Origin: a bacterium SCSIO 12643 | Lineage (GTDB): Bacteria; Bacteroidota; Bacteroidia; Flavobacteriales_G; Salibacteraceae | Reading direction: 5' to 3' | Length of the DNA: 64,000 nt | Assembly (NCBI GenBank): GCA_024398135.1 | Contig: CP073750.1 | Span: forward strand, 1,736,001 to 1,800,000 | Part shown: positions 9,041-19,322 of the stretch, in pieces | Layout: each line of letters opens with the position of its first letter | Position numbering within the stretch: position 1 is the first letter of the stretch | The notes under the pieces: generated by a model | Told to the model about the DNA's origin: nothing | The model's database searches: none | The model's input: the letters and a program-made list of their open reading frames with translations, nothing else | Position numbers and translations under genes: made by a program

Positions 9041-11428
9041 ATGAGTACGTTGAAGACAATCTTCACTGGGATAATTTTAGTCACTATTAATCTGAGTTTA
9101 AGCTGGGCACAAAGCCCTACAAATTGGTGTGGTCAGGTGATCATGGATCAAAAATTCAAAGCCGATCATCCAGATCAATTACCAGAGATTATTAAAGCCG
9201 AAAATCAGTTAAGACAAGAAGCCTTAAATTACGCATCACAAAGAAATTCAAGAGCTGTAAAAGTGATTCCGGTTGTTTTTCATGTAATCCACCAAAATGG
9301 AGCCGAGAATATCAGCGAAGCGCAAATTTTAGATCAAATGCGCATTCTAAATGAGGATTACAGTAAAAGCAATGCTGATTTAGCCGATATTGTTCCCTCT
9401 TTTACCAACGCGATTGGAGATGCTGAAATTGAATTTAGATTAGCTCAATTAGATCCAAGTGGTAATCCAACAAATGGTATCGATCGTATCGCTTCGGGTA
9501 TGACCAATAATGGAGGCGATAATGCGAAACTCAATCCATGGCCAAGAAAATCTTATTTAAATATCTGGGTAGTTAAAAGCTGGAATTCAAGTATTCCAAA
9601 TGGTGTACTGGCATATGCTTACCGTCCGGGTAGTGTTCAAAATAGCCCAGAAGTTGATGGAATTATCGTTTTATCACAATACGTAGGAAGCATAGGTACT
9701 GGTTCGCCAACTCATTCCAGAACATTAACACATGAAATCGGTCATTACCTAAATTTACTACATACCTGGGGCGCAAGTAATAGCCCGGGATTATCAACCA
9801 ACTGTAATGATGATGATGGAATTTTTGATACGCCAAATTGTATTGGGTCCTTCAGTTGTAATACCTCTATGCAGTCTTGTGGTTCACTTGACAATGTTCA
9901 AAACCACATGGATTATTCTGGATGTTCGTTAATGTTTACCAATGGTCAATGTAACAGCATGAATGCTGCATTGAATTCTTCTGTTTCGCAACGAAACAAC
10001 TTGTCTACTCCTGGAAACCTTACAGCAACCGGGGTAAATCAACTTACCGTAGCTAACTTTAAAGCCAACAGGCTTACGATTTGTCAACACGAAACTATAG
10101 ATTTCACTGATTTAAGTAAGTATGATCCAACCACATGGTCATGGACATTTCCAAGCGGTGTAACGGGGTCATCTAGTGACGAAAATCCTTCAGAGCAATA
10201 CATGAACCCTGGACTATATGATGTTTCGCTAACCGCTCAAAACGCAACAACCAATGTAAGTGAGACCAAAGTAGGCTACATTATGGTAAATCCAAGTTTG
10301 GGGAAATTTGCACCATTCTCTGAAGATTTTTCCTCAGTAGATCAATTGAACCATGAGAACTGGTATGGAGTAAATGATAAAGACGATGCATATCAATTTG
10401 TAGCAGACGCAGATAATGGATATTCTGGTTCAAAATGCTTACGAATTGAGAATCATGGTAATCTATTAGAAACTGCGGACGAACTGAGATCAACAACCTA
10501 CGACCTTAGATTGTTTTCCAGTGTTGACATCTCATTCAAAGTAGCATACGCACAAAAGTCTGGTACTGATGTATCGAAATTGACCTTATATGTTTCTGAA
10601 GACTGTGGTCAATCTTGGACACCGAGATGGTCAGCAATTGGTCCAACTTTATCAAATGCTCCAGTTACACAGGGTTATTATACTCCTTCAGGAAATCAGG
10701 ACTGGAAGACATTCAATGTTTCAAGCATTACCGGATCGCTCCTATCACAAACAAGTCAACTGCGTTTTGTTTTTGAAAATAAGGAAGGTAACAATTTATA
10801 TATTGATGATATCAATGTTACCGGGATTTATACCAATGTCGCACAACTTAAATATCCTTCCGATGGATCAACCGCTGTTCCAAATACGCAGGGAATCTAC
10901 TGGAAAGCTATGGGTGGAGGAATTGACGCGTATGAATATCAATTGGATACTGATCCTAATTTTAATTCTGCCAATTTACAAACGGGCACGAAAAATTTCA
11001 TCTCTATTCAGGATGGCCCTGATACAGAATATCTACCATCCACTTTACTTAATGGGCAAAAGTACTACTGGAGAGTTCGTCTCATTAAAGGTGGGCAACC
11101 ACAACCCTGGAGTGATGTTTGGAACTTTACCGTAGCGGTAAATGGTGTTTCAACCGAAGATATTTTACTAAAAAAATACGAAGTGAAAGTTTATCCGAAT
11201 CCTTTACACACCAACGGATTCCTGTCATTTTCACTTGATCAGGGTGAAAATGTTCAGATACATGTAACCAACATCATAGGAAAAACGTACGTTATTAGCG
11301 ATGAGCAATATTTTGGAACGGGTACACACTTATTTAATTTATCTCAACTTCAGTTGAGTCCGGGAATGTATGTCTTGAATATTAAAATCAATGACACCAC
11401 ACTCCACAAGAAATTTGTGGTCCAGTAA
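9041..11428 (+). CDS. Secreted M43 (pappalysin-type) metalloprotease with T9SS tail
   Basis: A 795-residue secreted protein. A signal peptide (residues 1-23, ending SLSWAQ) precedes a propeptide region and the M43 catalytic domain with the extended zinc site HEIGHYLNLLHTWG (His231, Glu232, His235) and the Met-turn HMDYSGC. A PKD-like domain (around residues 345-420, FTDLSKYDPTTWSWTF) and a galactose-binding/MAM-like beta-sandwich follow, then an FnIII-like module (LNGQKYYWRVRL) and a T9SS sorting tail beginning KVYPNP. The family cleaves matrix and peptide substrates and includes cytophagalysin and ulilysin. It is paralogous to the next gene, 40 bp downstream. Confidence 0.93.
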   Translation: MSTLKTIFTGIILVTINLSLSWAQSPTNWCGQVIMDQKFKADHPDQLPEIIKAENQLRQEALNYASQRNSRAVKVIPVVFHVIHQNGAENISEAQILDQMRILNEDYSKSNADLADIVPSFTNAIGDAEIEFRLAQLDPSGNPTNGIDRIASGMTNNGGDNAKLNPWPRKSYLNIWVVKSWNSSIPNGVLAYAYRPGSVQNSPEVDGIIVLSQYVGSIGTGSPTHSRTLTHEIGHYLNLLHTWGASNSPGLSTNCNDDDGIFDTPNCIGSFSCNTSMQSCGSLDNVQNHMDYSGCSLMFTNGQCNSMNAALNSSVSQRNNLSTPGNLTATGVNQLTVANFKANRLTICQHETIDFTDLSKYDPTTWSWTFPSGVTGSSSDENPSEQYMNPGLYDVSLTAQNATTNVSETKVGYIMVNPSLGKFAPFSEDFSSVDQLNHENWYGVNDKDDAYQFVADADNGYSGSKCLRIENHGNLLETADELRSTTYDLRLFSSVDISFKVAYAQKSGTDVSKLTLYVSEDCGQSWTPRWSAIGPTLSNAPVTQGYYTPSGNQDWKTFNVSSITGSLLSQTSQLRFVFENKEGNNLYIDDINVTGIYTNVAQLKYPSDGSTAVPNTQGIYWKAMGGGIDAYEYQLDTDPNFNSANLQTGTKNFISIQDGPDTEYLPSTLLNGQKYYWRVRLIKGGQPQPWSDVWNFTVAVNGVSTEDILLKKYEVKVYPNPLHTNGFLSFSLDQGENVQIHVTNIIGKTYVISDEQYFGTGTHLFNLSQLQLSPGMYVLNIKINDTTLHKKFVVQ

Positions 11429-11468
11429 TCAATAACTATCAAACAAAAGGTCTTAGACCAACTTATTT

Positions 11469-13862
11469 ATGAATACGAAAACTATTTTAGGGGCAGTTTT
11501 TGCAGTTTTTTTAGCCATATCAGGTTATTCTCAAACAGTATGTGGAACCGATTATTTTCTGGAAAAAGCATACGAAGAAGATCCATCTTTTCAGAATGTC
11601 GTAGAACAAAATTGGATGGTCAGTGACGGTCCGGCACAACAATCAGAAGGTTCCAGAGCCGTAACCATTATTCCGGTTGTATTTCATGTATTTCACGACA
11701 ATGGTGTGGGTAACATTAGCTACGAGCAAATTCAAAGTGCCATGAAAATGATCAATGATGATTTCAGACGTACAAATGATGATGCTGTAGACACCAGATC
11801 AATGTTTTTACCATACGCTGTGGATTCAGAAATTGAATTTCGTTTGGCTCAGGTAGATCCGGATGGAAACTGCACCAATGGGGTGGTTAGAATCAATGAT
11901 CCTTCTGCTTCTCATAATGCAGGTAACAATGTAAAACCAATAAGCCGCTGGCCATCTAATCAATATTTTAATATTTGGGTAGTCAACGACATTGAAAGTA
12001 GTGGTGTTCCTGGAATTATCTTAGGATACGCACAATTCCCCGGTTCTGGTTCATGGAATACCTATGGAGTAGTCATCCGTAACGACCGTATCGGAACTGT
12101 TGGAACAGCAACTTCTGGTGACCGTACATTAACACATGAAATTGGGCACTGCTTGAACTTATTGCACACCTTCCAAAGTGGATGTGGAAGCAACTGCCAA
12201 TCTTCTGGAGATCGTGTGTGTGATACACCTCCGGTAGACCATTCTACACAGCCTTGTGATTTAACACAAAACCAATGTAGCAATGATGCATCGGGTAATA
12301 GTGTTTACAATACTGATGTTGTAGATCAAATTGAAAATTACATGAGCTACAACGATTGTCAAAACATGTTTTCAAATGGACAAAAAACCAGAATGCAAAA
12401 TGCATTGAATAATTTCAACACATTGGTTCAGTTAACATCTTCGAGCAACCTTACAACAACCGGAGTATTGAATACAAACCCGGGAGTGTGTAAAGCAGAA
12501 TTCGATGTGAGCAATACCGTGATTTGTGTCGGACAGGATGTAGAGTTTACCGATTTGTCATATTTCAATCCTAAAACCTATAACTGGGATTTTGAAGGTG
12601 GATTCCCAAATGTTTCTCAGGCAAAAAATCCAACAATTTCATATAACACTCCGGGTCAATATAAAGTGGAATTGACCATTGTAGATTCTACAAACACGAG
12701 TGTTTCTACGGTCAAAACAAACTTTATCACTGTATTATCTTCTTTAGGGAATACCGTTCCTGCACAAGAGTCATTTGAGTTTAGTAATGTTTTAAATGCC
12801 AATGAATGGTTTGCTGATTCATTAAACAGTGGAATTGCGTGGACAAAATCTACTACGGGTGGTTCAAGTGGTTCCAATGCCATGAAAGCAAACGCATTCT
12901 TAAACAATGGGAAACTATCAGTAACCAGTCCGGCTTATGATGTAAGCAATCTGACAGAAGCTACCGTAACTTTTGATCATGCCTATGCACCACGCTTAAA
13001 CGAAGGCAATAACTTCTTAAGAATATATATATCATCAGATTGTGGTCAAACCTGGAAACTAAGAAAAGTATTGGGAGGTCCGTCTATGGCCACGGCAAAT
13101 ACGATTTCCAGCGCCTATAACAATCCTGCGAATGGAGATTGGGTAAGCAATAACTTCACTGTTCCAAGTACTCTTTTATCTGATAAAATGAGAATCCGAT
13201 TTGAGTTCACTGCAAATGATGGAAACAATATCTTTATTGATAACATTAATATCACCGGAGTTTTATCAGATCAGGTTGTTTTAAAATCGCCTATGGATGG
13301 TGCGCAAAACCTATCTGTAAATCAATTACTCAACTGGAATGCAACAAGCGCAATTGATTTCTACACGGTTGAAATAGATACCGATCCGGCATTTAATACT
13401 CCAAACCTGGTGTCTCAGCAGATTAACTATATCTCTGGTTCTTCTAACGGAACGGATACAGAATTCCAAACCAATAATCTAACGGATGGTCAAACTTACT
13501 ATTGGAGAGTTCGCACTACGTTAAATGGAACCAGCAGTGCATGGTCTCCGGTTTGGAGCTTCACAGTTGATGCAAGCGTGGTGGGTATTTCTGATCCAAT
13601 AGAAAGCAATTCAGAGATTTTGGTGTATCCAAATCCGGCATACGATCGTATCAATATTGATGTGGAACTTGATGCAGCTGATGAAGTTCAAATCAGACTA
13701 TATGATGTGACTGGTAACCTGATTCAAAATGTTTATGACGGCACATTAAATAGCGGTAAATCTCATTTTGAGATTCAAAGAAATGGATTAAGTCAAGGCG
13801 TTTATCTAATTCAAACATATACCACCGAAGGAATCAAAACTTCAAGAGTAGTGTTTAATTAA
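11469..13862 (+). CDS. Secreted M43 metalloprotease with T9SS tail (paralogue)
   Basis: A 797-residue protein with the same architecture as its upstream neighbour: signal peptide (to about residue 20, SGYSQ), M43 zinc site HEIGHCLNLLHTF (His223, Glu224, His227), Met-turn ENYMSYNDC, PKD-like domain, beta-sandwich, FnIII-like module (LTDGQTYYWRVR) and a T9SS tail starting LVYPNPAYDRINI. Cys-rich loops after the zinc site (CGSNCQSSGDRVCDTPP) suggest disulfides and calcium binding as in ulilysin. Divergence from its neighbour indicates an old tandem duplication. A strong terminator ends the pair. Confidence 0.93.
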   Translation: MNTKTILGAVFAVFLAISGYSQTVCGTDYFLEKAYEEDPSFQNVVEQNWMVSDGPAQQSEGSRAVTIIPVVFHVFHDNGVGNISYEQIQSAMKMINDDFRRTNDDAVDTRSMFLPYAVDSEIEFRLAQVDPDGNCTNGVVRINDPSASHNAGNNVKPISRWPSNQYFNIWVVNDIESSGVPGIILGYAQFPGSGSWNTYGVVIRNDRIGTVGTATSGDRTLTHEIGHCLNLLHTFQSGCGSNCQSSGDRVCDTPPVDHSTQPCDLTQNQCSNDASGNSVYNTDVVDQIENYMSYNDCQNMFSNGQKTRMQNALNNFNTLVQLTSSSNLTTTGVLNTNPGVCKAEFDVSNTVICVGQDVEFTDLSYFNPKTYNWDFEGGFPNVSQAKNPTISYNTPGQYKVELTIVDSTNTSVSTVKTNFITVLSSLGNTVPAQESFEFSNVLNANEWFADSLNSGIAWTKSTTGGSSGSNAMKANAFLNNGKLSVTSPAYDVSNLTEATVTFDHAYAPRLNEGNNFLRIYISSDCGQTWKLRKVLGGPSMATANTISSAYNNPANGDWVSNNFTVPSTLLSDKMRIRFEFTANDGNNIFIDNINITGVLSDQVVLKSPMDGAQNLSVNQLLNWNATSAIDFYTVEIDTDPAFNTPNLVSQQINYISGSSNGTDTEFQTNNLTDGQTYYWRVRTTLNGTSSAWSPVWSFTVDASVVGISDPIESNSEILVYPNPAYDRINIDVELDAADEVQIRLYDVTGNLIQNVYDGTLNSGKSHFEIQRNGLSQGVYLIQTYTTEGIKTSRVVFN

Positions 13863-13884
13863 GATCATTTTAAACGATTTGAAA

Positions 13885-13918
13885 AGCCGTCCCCAATTCT
13901 TTGGGGACGGCTTTTTTT
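13885..13918 (+). terminator. Intrinsic terminator after the M43 pair
   Basis: AGCCGTCCCCAA (13885-13896) and its exact complement (13901-13912) form a 12-bp GC-rich stem with a TTCT loop and a run of Ts on the + strand. Four As precede the left arm, so it could also stop transcripts from the other strand. Confidence 0.93.
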
Positions 13919-13921
13919 ATT

Positions 13922-14119
13922 TTATCTAATTGAATACGACCATTTGCTACTTCGGAAATCACCAACTGAAGAAGCTCTTACAGTCATTCCTAAAAACATG
14001 ATAAAAGCAGTTCCAATTCCGGCAGCACTAGCACCTACTTGCTGATAGATATCTCTTTCTGGAATCATTAATCCTAATATTGTAGTATTGACATAATGAA
14101 CCCTGGTTAAATAATTCAA
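13922..14119 (-). CDS. Small hypothetical ORF between two terminators
   Basis: A 65-codon frame with only a TTG start at 14119; the first in-frame ATG is 23 codons in and would leave about 42 residues. The middle (GASAAGIGTAFIMFLGMTV) is hydrophobic enough to be one membrane segment, and the tail is basic. It lies after the terminator of the S9 peptidase gene and before the shared terminator at 13885. No family is recognised. It may be a real small membrane protein, a gene remnant, or chance. Confidence 0.25.
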   Translation of the reverse strand: MNYLTRVHYVNTTILGLMIPERDIYQQVGASAAGIGTAFIMFLGMTVRASSVGDFRSSKWSYSIR

Positions 14120-14134
14120 GACCAGAATTTACTC

Positions 14135-14170
14135 CATAAAAAAAGCCCTCTGGAAATCTAGAGGGCTTTT
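14135..14170 (-). terminator. Intrinsic terminator of the S9 peptidase gene
   Basis: AAAAGCCCTCT (14141-14151) pairs with AGAGGGCTTTT (14160-14170) across an 8-nt loop. Read on the minus strand, the hairpin is followed by a long T run (complement of the As at 14137-14144), 20 bp past the peptidase stop codon. Confidence 0.9.
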
Positions 14171-14189
14171 ATCTTTTTAAAGCTACGAA

Positions 14190-16307
14190 CTATTTTGTAA
14201 TCCCTTCAAGGTCTAAAAAGAATGCATATTCTAACGCTGTTTCTTTTAAGCCTTCAAAACGTCCGGAAGCACCACCGTGTCCCGCTTCCATATTCGTTTT
14301 AAGCAGTAAAATATTATTATCTGTTTTCATATCTCTCAGCTTCGCTACCCATTTCGCTGGTTCCCAATACTGCACTTGTGAATCATGTAATCCTGTGGTC
14401 ACTAACATATTTGGATAATCCTTCGCTTCCACATTGTCATATGGCGAATATGATTTGATATAATGATAGGCTTCTTCCTCTTTTGGATTTCCCCACTCAT
14501 CAAATTCTCCAGTAGTTAACGGAATAGACTCATCCAACATAGTAGTTACTACATCTACAAATGGAACTGCGGCCACGACTCCATTCCAAAGATCCGGGCG
14601 ATAATTAATGATGGCACCCATAAGCAATCCTCCTGCACTTCCACCCATCGCATATAAATGATCCGAAGTAGTATATTTTTCTTCGATTAAGAACTCTGCA
14701 CAATCAATGAAGTCGAAGAACGTATTCTTCTTGTTCATCATTTTCCCATCCTCATACCACTCTCTTCCTAAAGTTTGACTTCCTCGAATGTGTGCGATTG
14801 CAAACACAAATCCTCTGTCGAGTAAAGTTAATCTGGTTGAACTAAATCCAGGGTCAATGGAATATCCATAAGAACCGTATGCATACAATAACATTGGATT
14901 TCCTTCTGGACGTTTTAAAGACTTTTTATACACCAATGATATTGGAACCTTTTTTCCATCACGTGCGGTAGCCATAAAACGCTTAGACTCGTATTCATCC
15001 ACATTGTATCCACCAACAACTTCTTGTTGTTTTAATAATTCCTGCTCACGTGTCTCCATGTTATAGTCATATAAACTAGATGGAGTAGTCAAAGAAGTAT
15101 ATCCATAACGTAATACCTTAGTATCATAATCACGATTTACACTCGTATATACCATATATGCCGGATCATTGAACTTAATATAATGCTCCTCGCTCCCATC
15201 CCATGGCATGATACGTAATTTGGTTAAACCATCCTGACGCTCGCCTAAAACCAAGTAATCATTGAAAATTTCCAAATCCTCTAGTAAAACATCTTCTCTA
15301 TGCGGAATCACTTCTTCCCAATGCTCTTTCTCTGTTTTACCCACAGGAGTACGCATCAACCTAAAGTTTTTTGCGTTCCAGTTAGTAGATACGTACCAAT
15401 AGCCATCATAATGCGCAATTCCATATTCATGTTCATCTTCACGTTTTTGGAAAACAGTAAACTCTCCCAAGGGATCATTGGCATCCAAATACTTGTATTC
15501 GGTTGACAATGTACTTCCCGAACCGATAATGATAAATTGTCTGGACTTCGTACGATACACAAATGTGTTAAAGGTCGCATCATCTTCATGAAATACTAAA
15601 ACATCTTCTTCCTGTGATGTTCCCAACACGTGGCGATAGATCTTATACGATCTTAAAGTTTCATCTTTCTGAGAATAAAAAACAGTTTTATTATCCGCTG
15701 CCCAGGTAATTCCTCCGGTAGTATTTTCTAATCGATCCGATAACATTTCACCGGTTTCCAGATCCATAAACTGGATATGATAAATTCTACGGCTCACAGT
15801 ATCCTCACCAATAGCTACCAGTTTATTGTTATCACTAATAGACAAACCACCCAATGCATAATAATCGTGTCCTTTTGCACGGACATTTTGATCTACAATG
15901 ATTTCTTCTTCATTATCCAGACTTCCTTTTTTTCTACAGTTAATGGCATACTCATTTCCTTTCTCAAATCGTGAATAATAGAAATACCCATTAAACTTAT
16001 ATGGAACAGATTGATCATCTTCCTTAATTCTGCCTTTCATTTCCTGAAACAGAGCTTCCTGAAAATCATCCGTATGCTTCATTACACTTTTAGTATAATC
16101 ATTTTCAGCATTTAGATAATCAATCACTTCAGGATCGTTTCTGTCATTCATCCAATAGTAAGGATCAATTCGGGTATCATTATGTATTTGTAATTCTTTA
16201 TTGACTTTTTTCGCTTTAGGATACACGCTCATTTTATCGGTATTTTGTTTTACGTTTTCAGAACAGGATGCAATAATAATGGTTAATAAAAGAATTTGAT
16301 ACTTCAT
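14190..16307 (-). CDS. ptrB: S9-family oligopeptidase B-like peptidase lipoprotein
   Basis: A 705-residue serine peptidase. An N-terminal beta-propeller (from DPYYWMNDR onward) gates access to the C-terminal alpha/beta-hydrolase domain. The catalytic triad is readable: Ser557 in GGSAGGLL, Asp642 in LHDSQVQYWEP, His677 in EAGHGGASGRF. Oligopeptidase B enzymes cut short peptides after Lys/Arg. The N-terminus (LLLTIIIASCSE) is a lipoprotein signal with Cys15, so this copy is membrane-anchored and periplasmic, unlike the cytoplasmic E. coli enzyme. It stands alone with its own terminator. The symbol marks the family. Confidence 0.92.
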   Translation of the reverse strand: MKYQILLLTIIIASCSENVKQNTDKMSVYPKAKKVNKELQIHNDTRIDPYYWMNDRNDPEVIDYLNAENDYTKSVMKHTDDFQEALFQEMKGRIKEDDQSVPYKFNGYFYYSRFEKGNEYAINCRKKGSLDNEEEIIVDQNVRAKGHDYYALGGLSISDNNKLVAIGEDTVSRRIYHIQFMDLETGEMLSDRLENTTGGITWAADNKTVFYSQKDETLRSYKIYRHVLGTSQEEDVLVFHEDDATFNTFVYRTKSRQFIIIGSGSTLSTEYKYLDANDPLGEFTVFQKREDEHEYGIAHYDGYWYVSTNWNAKNFRLMRTPVGKTEKEHWEEVIPHREDVLLEDLEIFNDYLVLGERQDGLTKLRIMPWDGSEEHYIKFNDPAYMVYTSVNRDYDTKVLRYGYTSLTTPSSLYDYNMETREQELLKQQEVVGGYNVDEYESKRFMATARDGKKVPISLVYKKSLKRPEGNPMLLYAYGSYGYSIDPGFSSTRLTLLDRGFVFAIAHIRGSQTLGREWYEDGKMMNKKNTFFDFIDCAEFLIEEKYTTSDHLYAMGGSAGGLLMGAIINYRPDLWNGVVAAVPFVDVVTTMLDESIPLTTGEFDEWGNPKEEEAYHYIKSYSPYDNVEAKDYPNMLVTTGLHDSQVQYWEPAKWVAKLRDMKTDNNILLLKTNMEAGHGGASGRFEGLKETALEYAFFLDLEGITK

Positions 16308-16497
16308 GTTGATTTGGTTTTTGAGCAGGTGAATTTACACAAATTATCTATTCAATCCATATCAATTTTAGCCCTCCAAAATCATAAAATCAGACAGATA
16401 TTTATAGGCGATTGTCAAGTAAATAAAAAATCGAGGCCACATTTTTATTGATTTTTTAACTATTTTGCGGGTATATGATCAAATCAAGAGCTATTGG

Positions 16498-19287
16498 ATG
16501 GTAAAAAACTACTCTTTTAAAACTTACATATTATTTTTTGCATGCGTATTATGGAACTTAATGGGCCAATCTGTTTTTGCCCAAAATGGAGATAATACCA
16601 TCACCGGTAAAATCGTGGATTTTGAATCTGGAGAAACCGTAATTGGTGCTTCCATTATTATAAAAGGCACCACCGAAGGAGTAACTACAGATATTGATGG
16701 AAACTTTTCATTAACCACTTCCAGACCCTTTCCTATTGTTTTGCTCATCAAATCTATGGGGTATACCGATCAGGAAATCACCGTGAGTGGACCTGACCAA
16801 AAAATCAAAGTCAAGTTAAAAACCAGTAATGTCGTTCTGGATGCGGTTGAAGTCGTAGACTCCCGGATTACAGATAAACAAAAAGAATCTCCTCTGACTG
16901 TGGAAAGTATGGACATCACCGCCATTAAGGAATCTCCTTCCGGTGATTTCTATGAAAGTCTGGGAAACATGAAAGGCGTGGATATGACCTCTGCTTCAAT
17001 TGGTTTTAAAGTTATCAATACCAGAGGTTTTAACAGCACATCTCCCGTACGTTCGCTACAGGTCATAGATGGTGTAGACAATCAATCTCCTGGTCTTAAC
17101 TTCTCTTTAGGTAACTTTTTAGGTGCGTCTGAATTAGACCTTAAAAGAGTGAATGTCATTGCCGGAGCAAGTTCTGCTTATTATGGACCTGGTGCATTTA
17201 ATGGTGTCATCGCCATGGAAACCAAAGATCCATTTTACTTCCCCGGACTAAGTGCTTCCGTGAAATTTGGAGAACGAGATTTATCTGAATTTGCCGTACG
17301 TTGGGCACAAGTGGTTAAAAATAAAAATGGAGAGCCTGGAAAATTCGGTTACAAAATCAATGCATATTATATGCAAGCCAACGACTGGGAAGCAGAAAAT
17401 TATGATGCAGTATATAATACAGATTATACCTCTCGAAACCCTGGTGGATATGATGCAGTAAACGTTTATGGTGACGAAGAAATTGATGCACAGTACACCT
17501 CATCTTTCGGAAAACTTTCCAACCCTGGACTTGGAGCAATGAGTCGTACAGGGTATAGAGAGATTGATCTGGCGGATTATAGCACGGATAACTTCAAATT
17601 CAACACAGGACTATATTACAAAATCACAGATTCAGTTATTGTGAATTATACTTTCTCCTATTCTACTGGAACAACTGTTTACCAGGGTGATAACCGATAC
17701 AGTTTGAAAAATATCCAGTTTATGCAAAACAAACTGGAAATCAAAAAAGAGGGTAAATGGTTTATCAGAGGTTATGCGACCAACGAAGATGCGGGAGATT
17801 CCTATGATATTGTGACTACAGCAATTCGAATGCAAGAAGCGTCTACAGAAGACACCGATTGGTTTACTGATTATAAAACACTTTGGGGAAACACCTACAA
17901 ACGTGATATTCAAAGTGATCCGAATTATCCAAGATATGATTTTTCAACGACCATTGATGAGTGGGCTGCAAATCAATACGATCCTTGGTTTGCGAAAAGC
18001 ATGGATTCGTTAGCGCCATTCCACCAAATCACCAGAGATGAAATAGACAATAACCCAAGAAATGGTGAAGCGCGCTATGTACCAGGTACTGCCAGGTTTG
18101 ATTCATTATTTAACGATGTTACCTCTCGTAAGTTCACTGAAAATGGATCCAGATTTTTTGATAAATCCGCACTGTACCATGTTCAGGGAGAATATCGTTT
18201 TCAACCTGCATTTGCAGAAATTGTGGTGGGTGGGAACTTAAGAATGTATCGTCCAAATTCACAAGGAACTATTTTCCAGGATTCGGTAAACCGAATTACA
18301 AATAACGAATACGGTGTTTTCTTAGGAGTAGAGAAAAAAGTGGTAGATGAAAAGCTAAAAGTAAATGCAACGCTTCGAATGGATAAAAATGAGAATTTCG
18401 ACTATCTCTTCTCACCTGCAGTTTCTTTGGTATACTCCATGAATAAAAATCATACGTTTAGAGCGACCTTCTCTTCTGCAATTCGTAATCCAACATTGGC
18501 CGACCAATATCTATATTACAACGTAGGCCGTGCAATTTTACTGGGGAATCTTAATGGTTATGATTCTCTTATTACGATTAGTTCTTTACGAGAATATGCC
18601 AATTCTTTCAATCGTGATGATTTAGAATACTTCAACACACCACCAATTAGTCCGGAGAAAGTCAAAACCATTGAAGTTGGATATCGCGGAACTTTGTTTG
18701 ATAAAGTATATTTAGATATGTCTGCTTATAACAGTTGGTATGATGATTTTATCGGATATGTGATTGGTGTAGATGCTGATTTCGATATCTCCGGTTTTAT
18801 CAACTCTGCTCAGGTTTACCGATTGGCAGCTAATGCTTCAGAGCAAGTGACTACTCAGGGCGTTTCTGTGGGCCTGAATTATTATTTTGCAAAGAATTAC
18901 GCTTTCAACGGTAACTATTCCTGGAACAAACTCCAATCAGGTTCAAATGACCCTATTATTCCGGCATACAATACTCCGGAAAACAAATTTAATGTTGGAA
19001 TCACCGGACGAGACCTCACTTTTAAAAACTTAAAAACCGTAAAATTCGGATTTGGAGTCAATTATAAATGGATAGAAGGTTTTATATTTGAGGGATCACC
19101 ACAATTTACAGGGTTTATTCCTTCGTATGATTTGGTGGATGCTCAAATCAATGCCAACATACCAAAATGGCACACTACCATTAAACTTGGAGCATCCAAT
19201 CTACTTGACAATAAAGTCTACCAGGTATATGGGGGACCTAGAGTTGGTCGATTGGCTTATATATCAGCACAAATTGAAATAAAGTAA
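16498..19287 (+). CDS. TonB-dependent outer-membrane receptor with carboxypeptidase-like N-domain
   Basis: About 929 residues from ATG 16498. A signal peptide (ending SVFAQ) is followed by a carboxypeptidase D regulatory-like beta-sandwich (ITGKIVDFESGETVIGASIIIKGT), a plug domain (NTRGFNSTSPVRSLQVIDGVD) and a 22-strand-type barrel ending in LAYISAQIEIK. The frame can be extended to a TTG at 16465, but the ATG gives a proper signal peptide. Such receptors import large or scarce ligands using TonB energy. There is no SusD partner; the next gene, 35 bp downstream, encodes a secreted esterase, so a substrate released by that enzyme may be the ligand. Confidence 0.92.
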   Translation: MVKNYSFKTYILFFACVLWNLMGQSVFAQNGDNTITGKIVDFESGETVIGASIIIKGTTEGVTTDIDGNFSLTTSRPFPIVLLIKSMGYTDQEITVSGPDQKIKVKLKTSNVVLDAVEVVDSRITDKQKESPLTVESMDITAIKESPSGDFYESLGNMKGVDMTSASIGFKVINTRGFNSTSPVRSLQVIDGVDNQSPGLNFSLGNFLGASELDLKRVNVIAGASSAYYGPGAFNGVIAMETKDPFYFPGLSASVKFGERDLSEFAVRWAQVVKNKNGEPGKFGYKINAYYMQANDWEAENYDAVYNTDYTSRNPGGYDAVNVYGDEEIDAQYTSSFGKLSNPGLGAMSRTGYREIDLADYSTDNFKFNTGLYYKITDSVIVNYTFSYSTGTTVYQGDNRYSLKNIQFMQNKLEIKKEGKWFIRGYATNEDAGDSYDIVTTAIRMQEASTEDTDWFTDYKTLWGNTYKRDIQSDPNYPRYDFSTTIDEWAANQYDPWFAKSMDSLAPFHQITRDEIDNNPRNGEARYVPGTARFDSLFNDVTSRKFTENGSRFFDKSALYHVQGEYRFQPAFAEIVVGGNLRMYRPNSQGTIFQDSVNRITNNEYGVFLGVEKKVVDEKLKVNATLRMDKNENFDYLFSPAVSLVYSMNKNHTFRATFSSAIRNPTLADQYLYYNVGRAILLGNLNGYDSLITISSLREYANSFNRDDLEYFNTPPISPEKVKTIEVGYRGTLFDKVYLDMSAYNSWYDDFIGYVIGVDADFDISGFINSAQVYRLAANASEQVTTQGVSVGLNYYFAKNYAFNGNYSWNKLQSGSNDPIIPAYNTPENKFNVGITGRDLTFKNLKTVKFGFGVNYKWIEGFIFEGSPQFTGFIPSYDLVDAQINANIPKWHTTIKLGASNLLDNKVYQVYGGPRVGRLAYISAQIEIK

Positions 19288-19322
19288 TAACTTAAATTGA
19301 ATATAAACTAAACTAAAATGTC

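Noticed and set aside
10590-11135. Plus-strand 181-codon ORF inside the first M43 gene
   Set aside because: It is a shadow in another frame of a gene with clear domains, and its own product shows no recognisable pattern.
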